NCBI GenBank assembly: GCA_000961595.1
Contig: LADO01000016.1
Coordinates: forward strand, 1 to 52,084
DNA: 52,084 nt
DNA from: Peptococcaceae bacterium BRH_c4b
Lineage (GTDB): Bacteria > Bacillota > Desulfotomaculia > Desulfotomaculales > Desulfocucumaceae
Direction: 5' to 3'
Below are positions 25,674-33,934 of the stretch, in pieces. The first letter of the stretch is position 1; the number at the start of each line of letters is the position of its first letter. The notes beneath the pieces are model-generated. The model was given only the letters and a program-made list of their open reading frames with translations, did not search any database and was not told where the DNA came from. The position numbers and the translations under genes were made by a program.

Positions 25674-26381
25674 TTGGCTAAGTTTAAAAAGTCACTATCC
25701 CTGTTAGTATTATCAATATTTATCCTGTCACTCCTGGCCGGCCCGGTGCTGGCCAAGGGGGCCAGGGGATTCTCCGGCGGGGGACGTACAAGTTTTTCCT
25801 CTGGAGCCAAAGGGTTTTCCAGCAGCAGCAGTAAATCCGGTGGCGGCTTTTTTAGCAGCAAACCGTCCAGCAATACTTCAGGAACTAAGGCAGACACATC
25901 TTCCGTCCCGGAAAGCTCTGTGGGCGGTGGCGCCAGTTCCTACGGAAAAGGTTATACCACCCAGGAAGGCAGTGGATTTTCCACCCCCCGGCAAAACAGC
26001 CCACCCACCCTGAACAGTGACTACAGTACAGGAAAACAGGGCTATGCCACCGGTAAAAACTCCTATAGTACCGGTACGGGCTCTTATGCCGGCAGTTGGA
26101 ACCGGGAAACATACTCAAAAGGTGGTTTAGACAAATACCCAACCAAAGCGCCGGTTGGCATTTTCGGCTCTCCCCCCCAGCCACCGTATTATTATCACAA
26201 CTATTACTGGGGGCTGCCCTGGCTGGCGCACATGTTCTTTCAGCCCAACTATTACCACAGCCCCTGGGGCTACCATTTCTTCGCTCCCAGACTGATTAGC
26301 TGGATACTGCTATTTGTTATTGTCGGCGCTGTAATCATCTTTATTAAAAACAAATATGGGAGTTCAGGACATCGATATTAA
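25674..26381 (+). CDS. Secreted or membrane-tethered Ser/Gly/Tyr-rich protein
   Basis: 235 residues, TTG start after AAAAGGACTGATCAAGA. A signal peptide (KKSLSLLVLSIFILSLLAGP, then VLAKG) is followed by a disordered Gly/Ser-rich tract (ARGFSGGGRTSFSSGAKGF). A Tyr-rich middle (PYYYHNYYWG...QPNYYHSPWGY) and a C-terminal TM helix (LISWILLFVIVGAVIIFI) with a basic tail follow. The predicted topology is an extracytoplasmic domain held by the C-terminal helix. It is coupled to pspA (6-nt gap). Low-complexity secreted partners also occur in the E. coli yjf cluster, but homology is not shown. No enzymatic motif. Confidence 0.7.
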   Translation: MAKFKKSLSLLVLSIFILSLLAGPVLAKGARGFSGGGRTSFSSGAKGFSSSSSKSGGGFFSSKPSSNTSGTKADTSSVPESSVGGGASSYGKGYTTQEGSGFSTPRQNSPPTLNSDYSTGKQGYATGKNSYSTGTGSYAGSWNRETYSKGGLDKYPTKAPVGIFGSPPQPPYYYHNYYWGLPWLAHMFFQPNYYHSPWGYHFFAPRLISWILLFVIVGAVIIFIKNKYGSSGHRY

Positions 26382-26404
26382 CCCTGAACCGGAGGTGAAT
26401 CATC

Positions 26405-26590
26405 TTGGAGTTTTTGAACGGAAAGCGAGTCTTCATCCGCAGGGATGGCGAGGAAAACGGTTTTGACGGTGTGGTTACCCAAATTAAGGGCAAGTGGATA
26501 TATGTAGCAGTGGCAGACCCTGACCCGGTGGGATTTGACGGCATTTGGGTAAATACGGATTTACAAAGGGAGTTGGCAGTTTTAAAATAA
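26405..26590 (+). CDS. Small hypothetical protein (61 aa), psp operon
   Basis: TTG start after GGAGGTGAATCATC. MEFLNGKRVFIRRDGEENGF is followed by DGVVTQIKGKWIYVAVADPD. It is probably an all-beta, SH3-like small barrel (G/V/I alternation), but I do not recognise the family. It follows the secreted protein gene by 23 nt and precedes a terminator, so it is the last gene of the psp cluster. Confidence 0.6.
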   Translation: MEFLNGKRVFIRRDGEENGFDGVVTQIKGKWIYVAVADPDPVGFDGIWVNTDLQRELAVLK

Positions 26591-26633
26591 TAGCAAAATG
26601 GCTGGCCCCCCTCCGCCGACACCAATTATAATC

Positions 26634-26655
26634 ACCGCCTAAAAGGCGGTTTTTG
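26634..26655 (+). terminator. Terminator of psp cluster
   Basis: ACCGCC-TAAAA-GGCGGT followed by TTTTGTTTG, 43 nt after the last stop. Confidence 0.85.
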
Positions 26656-26671
26656 TTTGTCTGGTCTGTAT

Positions 26672-26700
26672 TTGGCAATTCAAATAATCAATAGTATAAT
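26672..26700 (+). promoter_or_regulatory. Sigma-A-type promoter for the DUF502 gene
   Basis: TTGGCA, 17-bp spacer, TATAAT. The -10 ends 60 bp before the start codon at 26761 and directly follows the psp terminator. Confidence 0.75.
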
Positions 26701-26760
26701 AGTCTTGTTATATGGCAAAATACAGTTAAAAAAGAATTGGATGGAAAGTAGGTATTAATT

Positions 26761-27336
26761 TTGAAAAAGCTTTCTTTGTATTTCCTGCAGGGACTGATTA
26801 TTTTATTACCATTAGTGGGGACTTTCTACATCCTGGCGTTTATTTACGGCATGATAGCCGGGCTGGGCAACACTTTTCTGCTGCTTCTCTTTGGAAGAAC
26901 ACTACCCGGTGTTGACTTTATTTTTGTTGTAATAGTTATTGTATTAATCGGTATGATAGCTAATTGGTGGGTTTCCAAAAAATTATTAAGCCTTATCGAG
27001 AAACTTATTTCCCGGCTGCCAGGCGTAAGAAACATATACAATACAATAAGGGACACAATGAAATCGCTGGCAGGTGACAAGAAGAAATTCGATACGGTAG
27101 TTTTAGTCCATCTCTCAGACAAAATAGCGAGGTTAGGGTTTTTAACAGTAAAAGAATCACCATTTACAAACAAAGACGGTGTCGAAATGGTCGGCGTTTA
27201 TTTCCCCCAAACACTACAGATTGCAGGAGACATGTTCTGGGTCCCCATGGAATCTGTCAAAGTCATTGACATGTCCGTTGACCAAGCCTTAAGACTCATA
27301 ATTTCCGGAGGAGCAACAGGCTTACCGGAACAATAA
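26761..27336 (+). CDS. DUF502 family membrane protein
   Basis: 191 residues, TTG start with GGAAAGTAGG upstream. Two N-terminal TM helices (LQGLIILLPLVGTFYILAFI; FIFVVIVIVLIGMIANWWV) are followed by the family block LISRLPGVRNIYNTIRDTMK, then KFDTVVLVHLSDKIARLGFL and FPQTLQIAGDMFWVPMESV. The cytoplasmic or exposed domain is beta-rich. DUF502 proteins have no firm function. This one has its own promoter but sits beside the psp genes. Confidence 0.85.
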   Translation: MKKLSLYFLQGLIILLPLVGTFYILAFIYGMIAGLGNTFLLLLFGRTLPGVDFIFVVIVIVLIGMIANWWVSKKLLSLIEKLISRLPGVRNIYNTIRDTMKSLAGDKKKFDTVVLVHLSDKIARLGFLTVKESPFTNKDGVEMVGVYFPQTLQIAGDMFWVPMESVKVIDMSVDQALRLIISGGATGLPEQ

Positions 27337-27340
27337 AAGT

Positions 27341-27367
27341 GTGTCAGGGAACCGTCCCATGACTCAC
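27341..27367. repeat. Single GGGACGGTTC-type palindromic repeat
   Basis: Minus strand reads GTGAGTCA.GGGACGGTTCCC.TGACACA, matching the core of the repeats at 23960 and 24199 but with different flanking arms (TGAGTCA/TGACACA rather than TGCGACA/TGTCGCA). It starts five bases after the DUF502 stop. Confidence 0.5.
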
Positions 27368-27556
27368 TTAGCGCATGAAGCTTACTTTTATTTCCGGCAG
27401 GTATTTTTTTATGGTTTTAAATAAATCCTCCGTAAAACCCTCCTCGTCATTTACCATTCTCTCCAAATCATCCTTTTCCAAAAGTATATGCTTAAGTTTT
27501 GTTAACTCACTGTCTTTTATACACTCCGGATTGAAATTACGCACCCCTTTGCCAAT
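27368..27556 (-). pseudogene. Start-less gene fragment
   Basis: An open minus-strand frame of 62 codons ends at TAA 27368 and is bounded upstream by a TAG, with no usable start codon. It reads GKGVRNFNPECIKDSELTKL and ends KKYLPEIKVSFMR. The residues are protein-like (charged helices), so it may be the tail of a lost gene. I do not recognise it. It may also be chance. Confidence 0.25.
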
Positions 27557-27581
27557 CTAGTAACAAGGCTGCCGAAAAATG

Positions 27582-30500
27582 CTAACTAATATTACTTGCG
27601 GCAAATTTTTTTGCGTACCAGCTGGAGATTTTTATTCCCATATCATCAAAAATGGTATAAACCACCGGCACCAGCACCAGGGTAATCATGGTGGAGAGTG
27701 ACAACCCGAAGGCAATAACCACCGCCATGGGAGCCTGGCTTTCCGCGCCTTCGCCTCCGCCGAAGGCCATGGGCAAAATGGCCAGCACGGTGGTCAGAGA
27801 CGTCATAAGTATGGGGCGAAGCCTTACGGGGCCGGCCTCCAGAATAGCCTGGTTCCGCTCATAACCACTTTTCCTGAGGGTATTCACATAGTCGACCAGC
27901 ACAATAGCGTTGTTCATGACTATACCAATGAGCATTATGGCTCCCAGGAGGGCGGACACGCTGATGGAGTTGCCCGTAAGTCCCAGCCCAAGTATTACCC
28001 CCACGAATGTGGGCGGCAGGGAAAACATTATAATAAAGGGCTGGAAGAGGGATTCAAACTGGGCCACCATAACCATGAAGACAAGAACCACTGAAAGGAT
28101 CAGCGCCATGCCCAGAGAACTGAAGGACTCCGCCATATCTTTAGCCTCGCCCCCGAACTCCATCATGTACCCTTCCGGGAGAGGGAAGTTGCTTAACCTG
28201 TTTTGGATGTCCTTGTTTACGCTTCCGGTATCACGTCCGGAGATATCTGCTGTGATAGATACATCTCTGTTTTGTGAAGACCTGTTAATCTCCAGGGGAG
28301 CATCCTTGCTTTGAATGCCGGCTACCGAACTTAGAGGCACCCTCGCTCCCGTTGAAGACACAATGGTCAGGTTGGTCAGTGTATCTATGTTGGCCGTTGA
28401 GTTTCTAACCAGTTCCAGCCTTATGTCCACCTCGTCGTCACCTGTACGCATTCTGCTTACCACCTGGCCGTCAAAGGATGTAAGCACGGAAGACAGTATC
28501 TGGGAGGCTGACAGTCCGTAGCGAGCGGCCTTTTCCCTGTCCACAACCAGCATCATTTCCGGCCTGGTTTCGTTCAACGAGTTTTTTACGTTTCTTACTC
28601 CCTCAACCTCTTTGACAGTATTAACAATTGCATCGCCAATCTGCTGCAGCATGGTCAGGTCTTCTCCCCGGACATGTATTTCCACCGCGCTGCTTGATGG
28701 ACCCATGGCGGCGCTGCTTGCGCTGACGGTTATTTTGGCCCCCGGCACGTTGGACATGGCCTGCCGCAGCTTTTCCGCCGCTTCCTGGGTGCTTATCTCC
28801 CTCTGTTTCAGGGGTTTTAACTTAATCTGCAACGTGGCTTTCTCCCCGCTGGTAACGCCCAGGAAGGCCATTTCTCCTGATCCAACGGTGGTAAAGATGT
28901 TTTCTACACCGCCTATTTCATTCTTAACCAGGCCTTCCAGGTTGGAAGCCATTATTACGGTTTCGTCTATTTTGGTTCCCGGAGACATTTCCACGTCAAC
29001 AGCTATTGTCCCCTGGTCAGTCGCAGGTATAAATTCTGTACCAATTAAAGGCGTTGCGGCGATACTTAATACAAGCAGCACCAGCGTTATGGCCACCACT
29101 TTTTTGCGGTTGCCCAGCGCCCAGTTAAGAATAACCTTGTAAACGTCGTTCAGCCTGTGTAAGAAGGCTGAAAAAATATTAATCGGATTTTTGGTTTTTA
29201 TACCGGACACATACATAGTTTGCGGGGGAACGTTTTTCAAAAGCTTTGACGACAGCATGGGCACCAGGGTCAGGGCGGTAACCAGGGCGGCTATGTGGGA
29301 AAAGCTGACGGTCAGGGCCATTGGTCCGAAAAGTATGCCGGCGATCCCCTGAACGAATACTATGGGTAAAAATACCACCACCTGAGCCGACGCCGAGGCA
29401 ATAACCGCCGTGCTCACTTCGGAAGTCCCCAGTTTGGCGGCCTCAATCAATCCCATGCCTTTTTCCCGGTGGCGGTAAATGCTTTCCAGCACCACCACGG
29501 AAAAGTCCACCAGGGACCCCAGCCCCAGCACCAGGCCGCCCATGGTAAGAATGTTTATGGACTGGCCCCCGAAGTACATCATGGTAAAGGTGGCCACAAT
29601 CGATATCGGTATAACCAGTGCCACCACGAGGGTACTGCGAACGTTGCGAAGGAAAAGATAGAGTACCAGCACTGCTATCAAGCCGCCCAGTAGGCCGTGT
29701 TTAACAACGTTGTAGATTGACTGCTGGATGAATTCCGCATTATCCACAACGGTATCTATCTTTAACCCGGTGGGAAGTATTTTGTTTAACTCCTCAATTT
29801 CACGGTGAACGCTTCTGGCCACCTGGACAGTGTTGGCCCCTGAAGCCTTCATAATATCAAGGCCCAGGGAGGGCTTGCCGTTTACAAAGGTATAACTGTT
29901 CACTTTTTTAAAGGAATCCTCTATTGAGGCAATATCGGACAGGGCTATGGAGTTGCCGCCGGAAAGGCTTATCCTTATTCTTTTTATGTCCTCAAGTTTG
30001 TTATACTCACCTGTCACCCTGAGGGAAATTTCACCGGAGCCCTTTTCAATGACTCCCGCGCTGCCTGACACATTGTCCCCGGCCAGGGCCTGGGCCACCT
30101 GGGGAATGCTCAGACCGTAAGATTCCATTTTGGCCTGATCCAGCTTTACCCTTATCTCCCTTTCCTTGCCCCCGCTTATTGATGCCGAAGCCACTCCTTC
30201 TATTCTCTCCAGGCGGGGCTTTATGGTGTCTTCGGCTATTTTCTTCAGTTTTACCACATCGGCGCCTTCCACCGAAAGTGATATTATGGCCTGAGAGTTG
30301 GGGTCCATCTTCATAGTTTTGGGTGACTGAGCGTCTTCGGGAAGCATACCCCTGGCCATGTCCAGTTTTTCTCTAAGGTCGTTGACGGCATTATCCACGT
30401 TGGTGCCCCAGTTAAACTGGACAATAACCAGTGAGTTGCCGTAATTGGATATGGATTGGATCTCCTTTATGTTGCTTACCGTGGATACGGCCGACTCTAT

Positions 30501-30698
30501 GGGCTTGGTGATGGTTTTTTCCACTTCGGCGGGGGCTGCCCCTTCATAAGAGGTGGTTATAACGGCCACCGGTATTTCCATGTCCGGGTACAGGTCCACA
30601 TTCAAGCGGGGAAGGGAAACCAGCCCCACCAGAACCAGAGCTATGATAAACATGGCCACGGCTAAGGGGCGGTTAATGGAGAAGTCGGATAGTTTCAT
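27582..30698 (-). CDS. RND-type (AcrB/SwrC-like) multidrug efflux transporter
   Basis: 1038 residues with the 12-TM RND layout and two large external loops. It starts MKLSDFSINRPLAVAMFIIA and has LVVALVIPISIVATF and GLVLGLGSLVDFSVVVLESI in TM4. The second half has LLGAIMLIGIVMNNAIVLVD. TM4 keeps one proton-relay Asp (D398) but has Phe at 399 where AcrB has the second (D407-D408). TM10 has NNA instead of KNA, as common in the SwrC/CzcA-like group. It would work with the adjoining membrane-fusion lipoprotein, without an outer-membrane channel if the cell is monoderm. Its start overlaps the end of the MFP gene by 4 bp. Confidence 0.92.
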   Translation of the reverse strand: MKLSDFSINRPLAVAMFIIALVLVGLVSLPRLNVDLYPDMEIPVAVITTSYEGAAPAEVEKTITKPIESAVSTVSNIKEIQSISNYGNSLVIVQFNWGTNVDNAVNDLREKLDMARGMLPEDAQSPKTMKMDPNSQAIISLSVEGADVVKLKKIAEDTIKPRLERIEGVASASISGGKEREIRVKLDQAKMESYGLSIPQVAQALAGDNVSGSAGVIEKGSGEISLRVTGEYNKLEDIKRIRISLSGGNSIALSDIASIEDSFKKVNSYTFVNGKPSLGLDIMKASGANTVQVARSVHREIEELNKILPTGLKIDTVVDNAEFIQQSIYNVVKHGLLGGLIAVLVLYLFLRNVRSTLVVALVIPISIVATFTMMYFGGQSINILTMGGLVLGLGSLVDFSVVVLESIYRHREKGMGLIEAAKLGTSEVSTAVIASASAQVVVFLPIVFVQGIAGILFGPMALTVSFSHIAALVTALTLVPMLSSKLLKNVPPQTMYVSGIKTKNPINIFSAFLHRLNDVYKVILNWALGNRKKVVAITLVLLVLSIAATPLIGTEFIPATDQGTIAVDVEMSPGTKIDETVIMASNLEGLVKNEIGGVENIFTTVGSGEMAFLGVTSGEKATLQIKLKPLKQREISTQEAAEKLRQAMSNVPGAKITVSASSAAMGPSSSAVEIHVRGEDLTMLQQIGDAIVNTVKEVEGVRNVKNSLNETRPEMMLVVDREKAARYGLSASQILSSVLTSFDGQVVSRMRTGDDEVDIRLELVRNSTANIDTLTNLTIVSSTGARVPLSSVAGIQSKDAPLEINRSSQNRDVSITADISGRDTGSVNKDIQNRLSNFPLPEGYMMEFGGEAKDMAESFSSLGMALILSVVLVFMVMVAQFESLFQPFIIMFSLPPTFVGVILGLGLTGNSISVSALLGAIMLIGIVMNNAIVLVDYVNTLRKSGYERNQAILEAGPVRLRPILMTSLTTVLAILPMAFGGGEGAESQAPMAVVIAFGLSLSTMITLVLVPVVYTIFDDMGIKISSWYAKKFAASNIS

Positions 30699-31822
30699 TT
30701 GGACTGTCCCCCCCCTGCCGCGTTCACCACTTTCACCTTCTGGCCGTCAGTAACAAGTCTGTTTCCTTTAACTATAACTGTTTGCCCTTTAGCGACACCT
30801 TCTTTTATTTCAACCAGCTTGTCAGTTGTAATACCTGTTTTAACCTGCTTTTCTCTGGCTTTGCCATTTTCCAGCGTAAAAACATAATAAACGCCGTCAC
30901 GTTCTATTACCGCGTCGGCCGGCACCGATACGGCTCCTTTTGATATGCCTACGGAAAGTTTAAGGTTTGCCACCATGCCCGGCCTTATGTCTCCCTGTTT
31001 GTTGTCCAGAGTGATTTCAACCGGAAAGGCCCTGGTGGAGGAGTCGCTTTGAGGCCCCACCGAAACCACGGTTCCTGAAACCGTCTTCCCCAAAACGCCT
31101 ATACTTACTGGAACCTGCAATCCCTTTTGGATGGAGCTTATTACATTTTCAGACACGTTTGCCTTTACCTTCACCGAGTCCATTTTGACCACTGTTACAG
31201 CTGTCATTTGGGGGCTGGCCATCTCACCGCTATGTACATTTACTACGGCAACGTGCCCCGATATGGGAGAAGTCACCGCATAGTTGCCGAGATTATCCCT
31301 GGCGCTGGCCAGGGCTGCCTCCGACTGCCTCTGCTGTTCTTCGGCCAGCTGCAGGCCGTAGCGGGAGTTATTGAGAGCGCTTTGAGATTCCTCAAACTGT
31401 GCTTTGGAAACAGCCTGGGCCTGATACAGCGTGCTTATCCTATCGTAATTCTGCTCTGCATCGGCCAGTGCCTGGCGGGCTTTTAGCACATTTACCCTGG
31501 CTATACCCACTGCGGCCTCTGACTGTGCCACAGAGCTGCGGGATTCAGACGATTCCAGCAACAAAAGCACCTGGCCCTTGCTTACCCTGTCACCAACAGC
31601 CACATTAACTGAGCTTACCCGCCCGGAAATCTTCGGTGCGATGGCGGCCTCTTCGCTGGCTATTACTTCGCCGGTGGTATCAAATATGTGGGACAAGTCC
31701 GAAACAGTAGCCGTGGCGGTTTCCACCGGGGGCACATATTCCTCAGCAGCCGGCGACTTTTTAGCGCATCCGGACAATGCTATTACCAGAACCAACAAAA
31801 AAACAAAACGCATATACTTCAA
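30695..31822 (-). CDS. RND efflux membrane-fusion lipoprotein (HlyD/AcrA-like)
   Basis: About 375 residues. Lipobox ALSGC places lipid-modified Cys near residue 18. Then come the barrel-sandwich (lipoyl-like) halves (PKISGRVSSVNVAVGDRVSK; AVTSPISGHVAVVNVHSG), a long alpha-hairpin rich in Ala/Gln between them, and a beta-barrel and C-terminal domain (PGMVANLKLSVG; VIVKGNRLVTDGQKVKV). I start at TTG 31822, 9 nt after GGAGG, four codons before the ATG at 31813. A longer frame to 31879 lacks a site and would spoil the signal peptide. Second gene of tetR-MFP-RND. Confidence 0.9.
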   Translation of the reverse strand: MKYMRFVFLLVLVIALSGCAKKSPAAEEYVPPVETATATVSDLSHIFDTTGEVIASEEAAIAPKISGRVSSVNVAVGDRVSKGQVLLLLESSESRSSVAQSEAAVGIARVNVLKARQALADAEQNYDRISTLYQAQAVSKAQFEESQSALNNSRYGLQLAEEQQRQSEAALASARDNLGNYAVTSPISGHVAVVNVHSGEMASPQMTAVTVVKMDSVKVKANVSENVISSIQKGLQVPVSIGVLGKTVSGTVVSVGPQSDSSTRAFPVEITLDNKQGDIRPGMVANLKLSVGISKGAVSVPADAVIERDGVYYVFTLENGKAREKQVKTGITTDKLVEIKEGVAKGQTVIVKGNRLVTDGQKVKVVNAAGGGQSK

Positions 31823-31895
31823 TTTACAGTTCCTCCTTTTTTTATTTGACACCGCCAGGGCAAAAAAAGTAACTCTCATTTTTTTGATCTTTGAT

Positions 31896-31909
31896 ACCGA
31901 CTAGTCGGT
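31896..31909. promoter_or_regulatory. TetR-type operator, perfect 14-bp palindrome
   Basis: ACCGACTAGTCGGT lies between the tetR stop and the MFP start. It is the classic GACCGACTAGTCGGTC-type site. It would let the regulator control the pump genes separately from its own promoter. Confidence 0.85.
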
Positions 31910-31931
31910 CTTTGCAGATCAAAAAAAATGT

Positions 31932-32522
31932 TTACCTGTTTGATAAGCCTTCTAGGTAAATATGTATGGCGGTTTTAGCAATGCGTCGCAACGCAGAAAT
32001 ATCTTTATTCTGCGAATGATTCCACCTTATAATTATTCCGTCAAAAACGGCTCTGAAAATCTCAGAAGCGGCCCTGGCGTCCAGGGGTTTAAACTCCCCA
32101 TTTTCAATCCCCTGGTTAATTATAACAGTGATAATATTCTCTTCCGAATAGTTATCTACCAGGTTGATTATTTGATTAAATATACTCTTATCCCTTGACC
32201 CCATCAAAAATTCATGTACCAGCGCATACACCGGTGACTGGGCCTTTTCAACGGCGAAATCAACAAACTTGTTAAGCTTTGCGGTTGCCGAATCATCCGG
32301 GCTCAGGCGGGATTGAATTTCCCTTTTATGCTCGTGGAGCCATTTTTCGATCATGTACAGGAATATTTCTTCCTTGCTCTTAAAATGCCAGTATATGCCT
32401 CCCTTGCTTACTCCGGAGGCTTTCACGATATTATCCACCGAGGTGCCGCTGTACCCCGAGGCCAGAAAGCAGGACATAGCTGCGTCCGCGATTGAATCCT
32501 TTTTAACGTCTCTTTTCAACAT
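31932..32522 (-). CDS. TetR/AcrR family transcriptional repressor of the efflux operon
   Basis: About 196 residues. The HTH is IADAAMSCFLASGYSGTSVD, then NIVKASGVSKGGIYWHFKSK, the canonical TetR DNA-binding domain. The C-terminal half (TetR_C, helical) should bind the pump's substrate. I start at ATG 32522 after GGGGGG. The frame extends to 32555 but that would cover the operator and promoter. The next genes in the same direction are the pump, and two matching operators flank the gene, so it is very likely autoregulated. Confidence 0.92.
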   Translation of the reverse strand: MLKRDVKKDSIADAAMSCFLASGYSGTSVDNIVKASGVSKGGIYWHFKSKEEIFLYMIEKWLHEHKREIQSRLSPDDSATAKLNKFVDFAVEKAQSPVYALVHEFLMGSRDKSIFNQIINLVDNYSEENIITVIINQGIENGEFKPLDARAASEIFRAVFDGIIIRWNHSQNKDISALRRIAKTAIHIYLEGLSNR

Positions 32523-32537
32523 TATTCCCCCCTTCCA

Positions 32538-32553
32538 GACAGACTGGTCGGTC
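32538..32553. promoter_or_regulatory. TetR-type operator at the tetR promoter
   Basis: GACAGACTGGTCGGTC, an imperfect version (6 of 8 half-site bases matched) of the operator at 31896. It lies just downstream of the -10 box, where bound repressor would block transcription. Confidence 0.8.
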
Positions 32554-32559
32554 ACCTAT

Positions 32560-32588
32560 ATTTTATGATCCTGATTATTCCTTGTCAA
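32560..32588 (-). promoter_or_regulatory. Sigma-A promoter of tetR-MFP-RND operon
   Basis: On the minus strand: TTGACA, 17-bp spacer, TAAAAT. The start point would fall inside the operator at 32538-32553. Confidence 0.8.
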
Positions 32589-32770
32589 CGGAAATGAATT
32601 AATCTAGAATTGTCTATTTTTCTCATTTTAATATTCTTCAATTTTATAACATTTATAAAAGGAGAATAAAAATAAAGGACGAAGCTTGGATAGATATTTT
32701 TATTTACATAAGAGTGACGATTTGCCCAAAAGTAATCCTGGACTTATTTTTAATTTGAGAGGTAATCAGT

Positions 32771-33754
32771 ATGAAAAAATATTTAACAGCTCTTCTCATA
32801 ATACTATCAGCCCTTGTTCTGGTTGTTACGGGTTGTGCAAAATCCCAACAGGAAAACCACAATAAATCTGCTACTAAAACTGATACCGAAACACTCATAG
32901 TTCAGGCTCCTCTGGCCCCCCCCAGTATTCCACTGGTTTCCATGATAGGCAAGCAGAATGTGCAAGTAATCTGGTACAAAAAGACAGAGGAAGCTATGTC
33001 CCGGATTATTGACGATAGTGTAGATGTTTCTATAATACCGGTTAATTCAATGGCCGTGCTTTACAACAAAGGGGTAAATATACAACTGGGGGCTGTAAGC
33101 ACCTGGGGCATACTTTATCTGGTTTCCGGCGACCCGCAGATTAATGACTGGAAAGATTTACAGGGTAAAACTGTAGCAGTTGGAGCCATGGGGTACAGCC
33201 CGGATCTTGTTTTCAGGGGACTTCTGGCTAATAAGGGATTAGCTAACGACGTCAAAATTATATACGGAACCTCCCCCGAGATAGCACAGATGCTGATTGC
33301 CAAGAAAATTAATCTTGCCGTTTTGCCTGAGCCGCTGCTTACTTCCGTTTTGTCTAAAAACAAGGACACGAGCATAATAATGAATCTGGAGCAGGAATGG
33401 ATGCATGCTTTTACTGAAGCCCGCGGCCTACCCCAGGCAGGACTGGCTGTAAGCAAGAGGCTGATTACAGAAAATCCTTCTGCCTGGCGAGGGTTCTACG
33501 ATGAGTATAATGAAAGCCTGCTGGCTTACGTTAATAATCCTGGAAAAATAGGTTCAGATGAGGAAAAGTTGCTTAACCTGCCTGCGGCAGTTATCAAAAA
33601 ATCACTTGGCCGCAGCAACCTGAAACTCCAAAGCGCCCAGGAGGCCAAGGACTCTGTAAACAGATACCTGGAGCAAATACTTCTAATAGATCCGAATGCA
33701 GTAGGTGGGAAAGTTCCCGGCCAAGAAAGTGATTTTTACCTTAATTATAAGTGA
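32771..33754 (+). CDS. NitT/TauT-type ABC transporter substrate-binding lipoprotein
   Basis: 327 residues. Signal peptide and lipobox VLVVTGC; the Cys becomes the lipid anchor. The periplasmic-binding-protein type 2 fold shows in GKQNVQVIWYKKTEEAMSRI, DVSIIPVNSMAVLYNKG, WKDLQGKTVAVGAMGYSPDL and KKINLAVLPEPLLTSVL. This matches the SsuA/TauA/ThiY-like family. The substrate is not readable. A YkoF-like thiamine-binding protein 3 kb away hints at a thiamine precursor, but that is only context. GAGAGGTAATCAGT precedes the ATG. The partner permease-ATPase gene starts 180 bp on, beyond nested repeats. Confidence 0.85.
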   Translation: MKKYLTALLIILSALVLVVTGCAKSQQENHNKSATKTDTETLIVQAPLAPPSIPLVSMIGKQNVQVIWYKKTEEAMSRIIDDSVDVSIIPVNSMAVLYNKGVNIQLGAVSTWGILYLVSGDPQINDWKDLQGKTVAVGAMGYSPDLVFRGLLANKGLANDVKIIYGTSPEIAQMLIAKKINLAVLPEPLLTSVLSKNKDTSIIMNLEQEWMHAFTEARGLPQAGLAVSKRLITENPSAWRGFYDEYNESLLAYVNNPGKIGSDEEKLLNLPAAVIKKSLGRSNLKLQSAQEAKDSVNRYLEQILLIDPNAVGGKVPGQESDFYLNYK

Positions 33755-33759
33755 GCCTT

Positions 33760-33928
33760 GGGTTTGGAAGGGGTTATTCCCCTTCCAAACCCTTAGAGCG
33801 AACATAAAGGTATGGGGACACGCCTCCATTTGAAGCCTGACTTTGGGGTCGGAGGAATGTCCCCAACTTTGAGCTACACAGCCTGTTGATCCCCGACCTT
33901 CGAGGACGGGGTCTTACAGGCTGTTAAC
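33760..33928. repeat. Composite repeat: element B1 interrupted by a GGGGACA element
   Basis: The left part GGGTTTGGAAGGGG.TTATT.CCCC (33760-33782) and the right part CCCCGACCTTCGAGGACGGG (from 33891) are contiguous in an inverted copy at 37467-37512. The 108 bp between them holds a GGGGACA hairpin element. CCCC occurs at both junctions, as expected for a 4-bp target duplication. The left part also forms a perfect 14-bp hairpin with DNA of the insert (33760-33792), which may act as a terminator after the substrate-binding-protein gene. Confidence 0.65.
33814..33864. repeat. GGGGACA...TGTCCCC hairpin repeat, copy 1
   Basis: Ends GGGGACA and TGTCCCC; inner stem CCTCC with GGAGG. Inside are GAAGCCTGACTTTGGGGTC. 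Closely similar to 36997-37047 and related to 46564-46630. Confidence 0.65.
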
Positions 33929-33934
33929 GAGATA

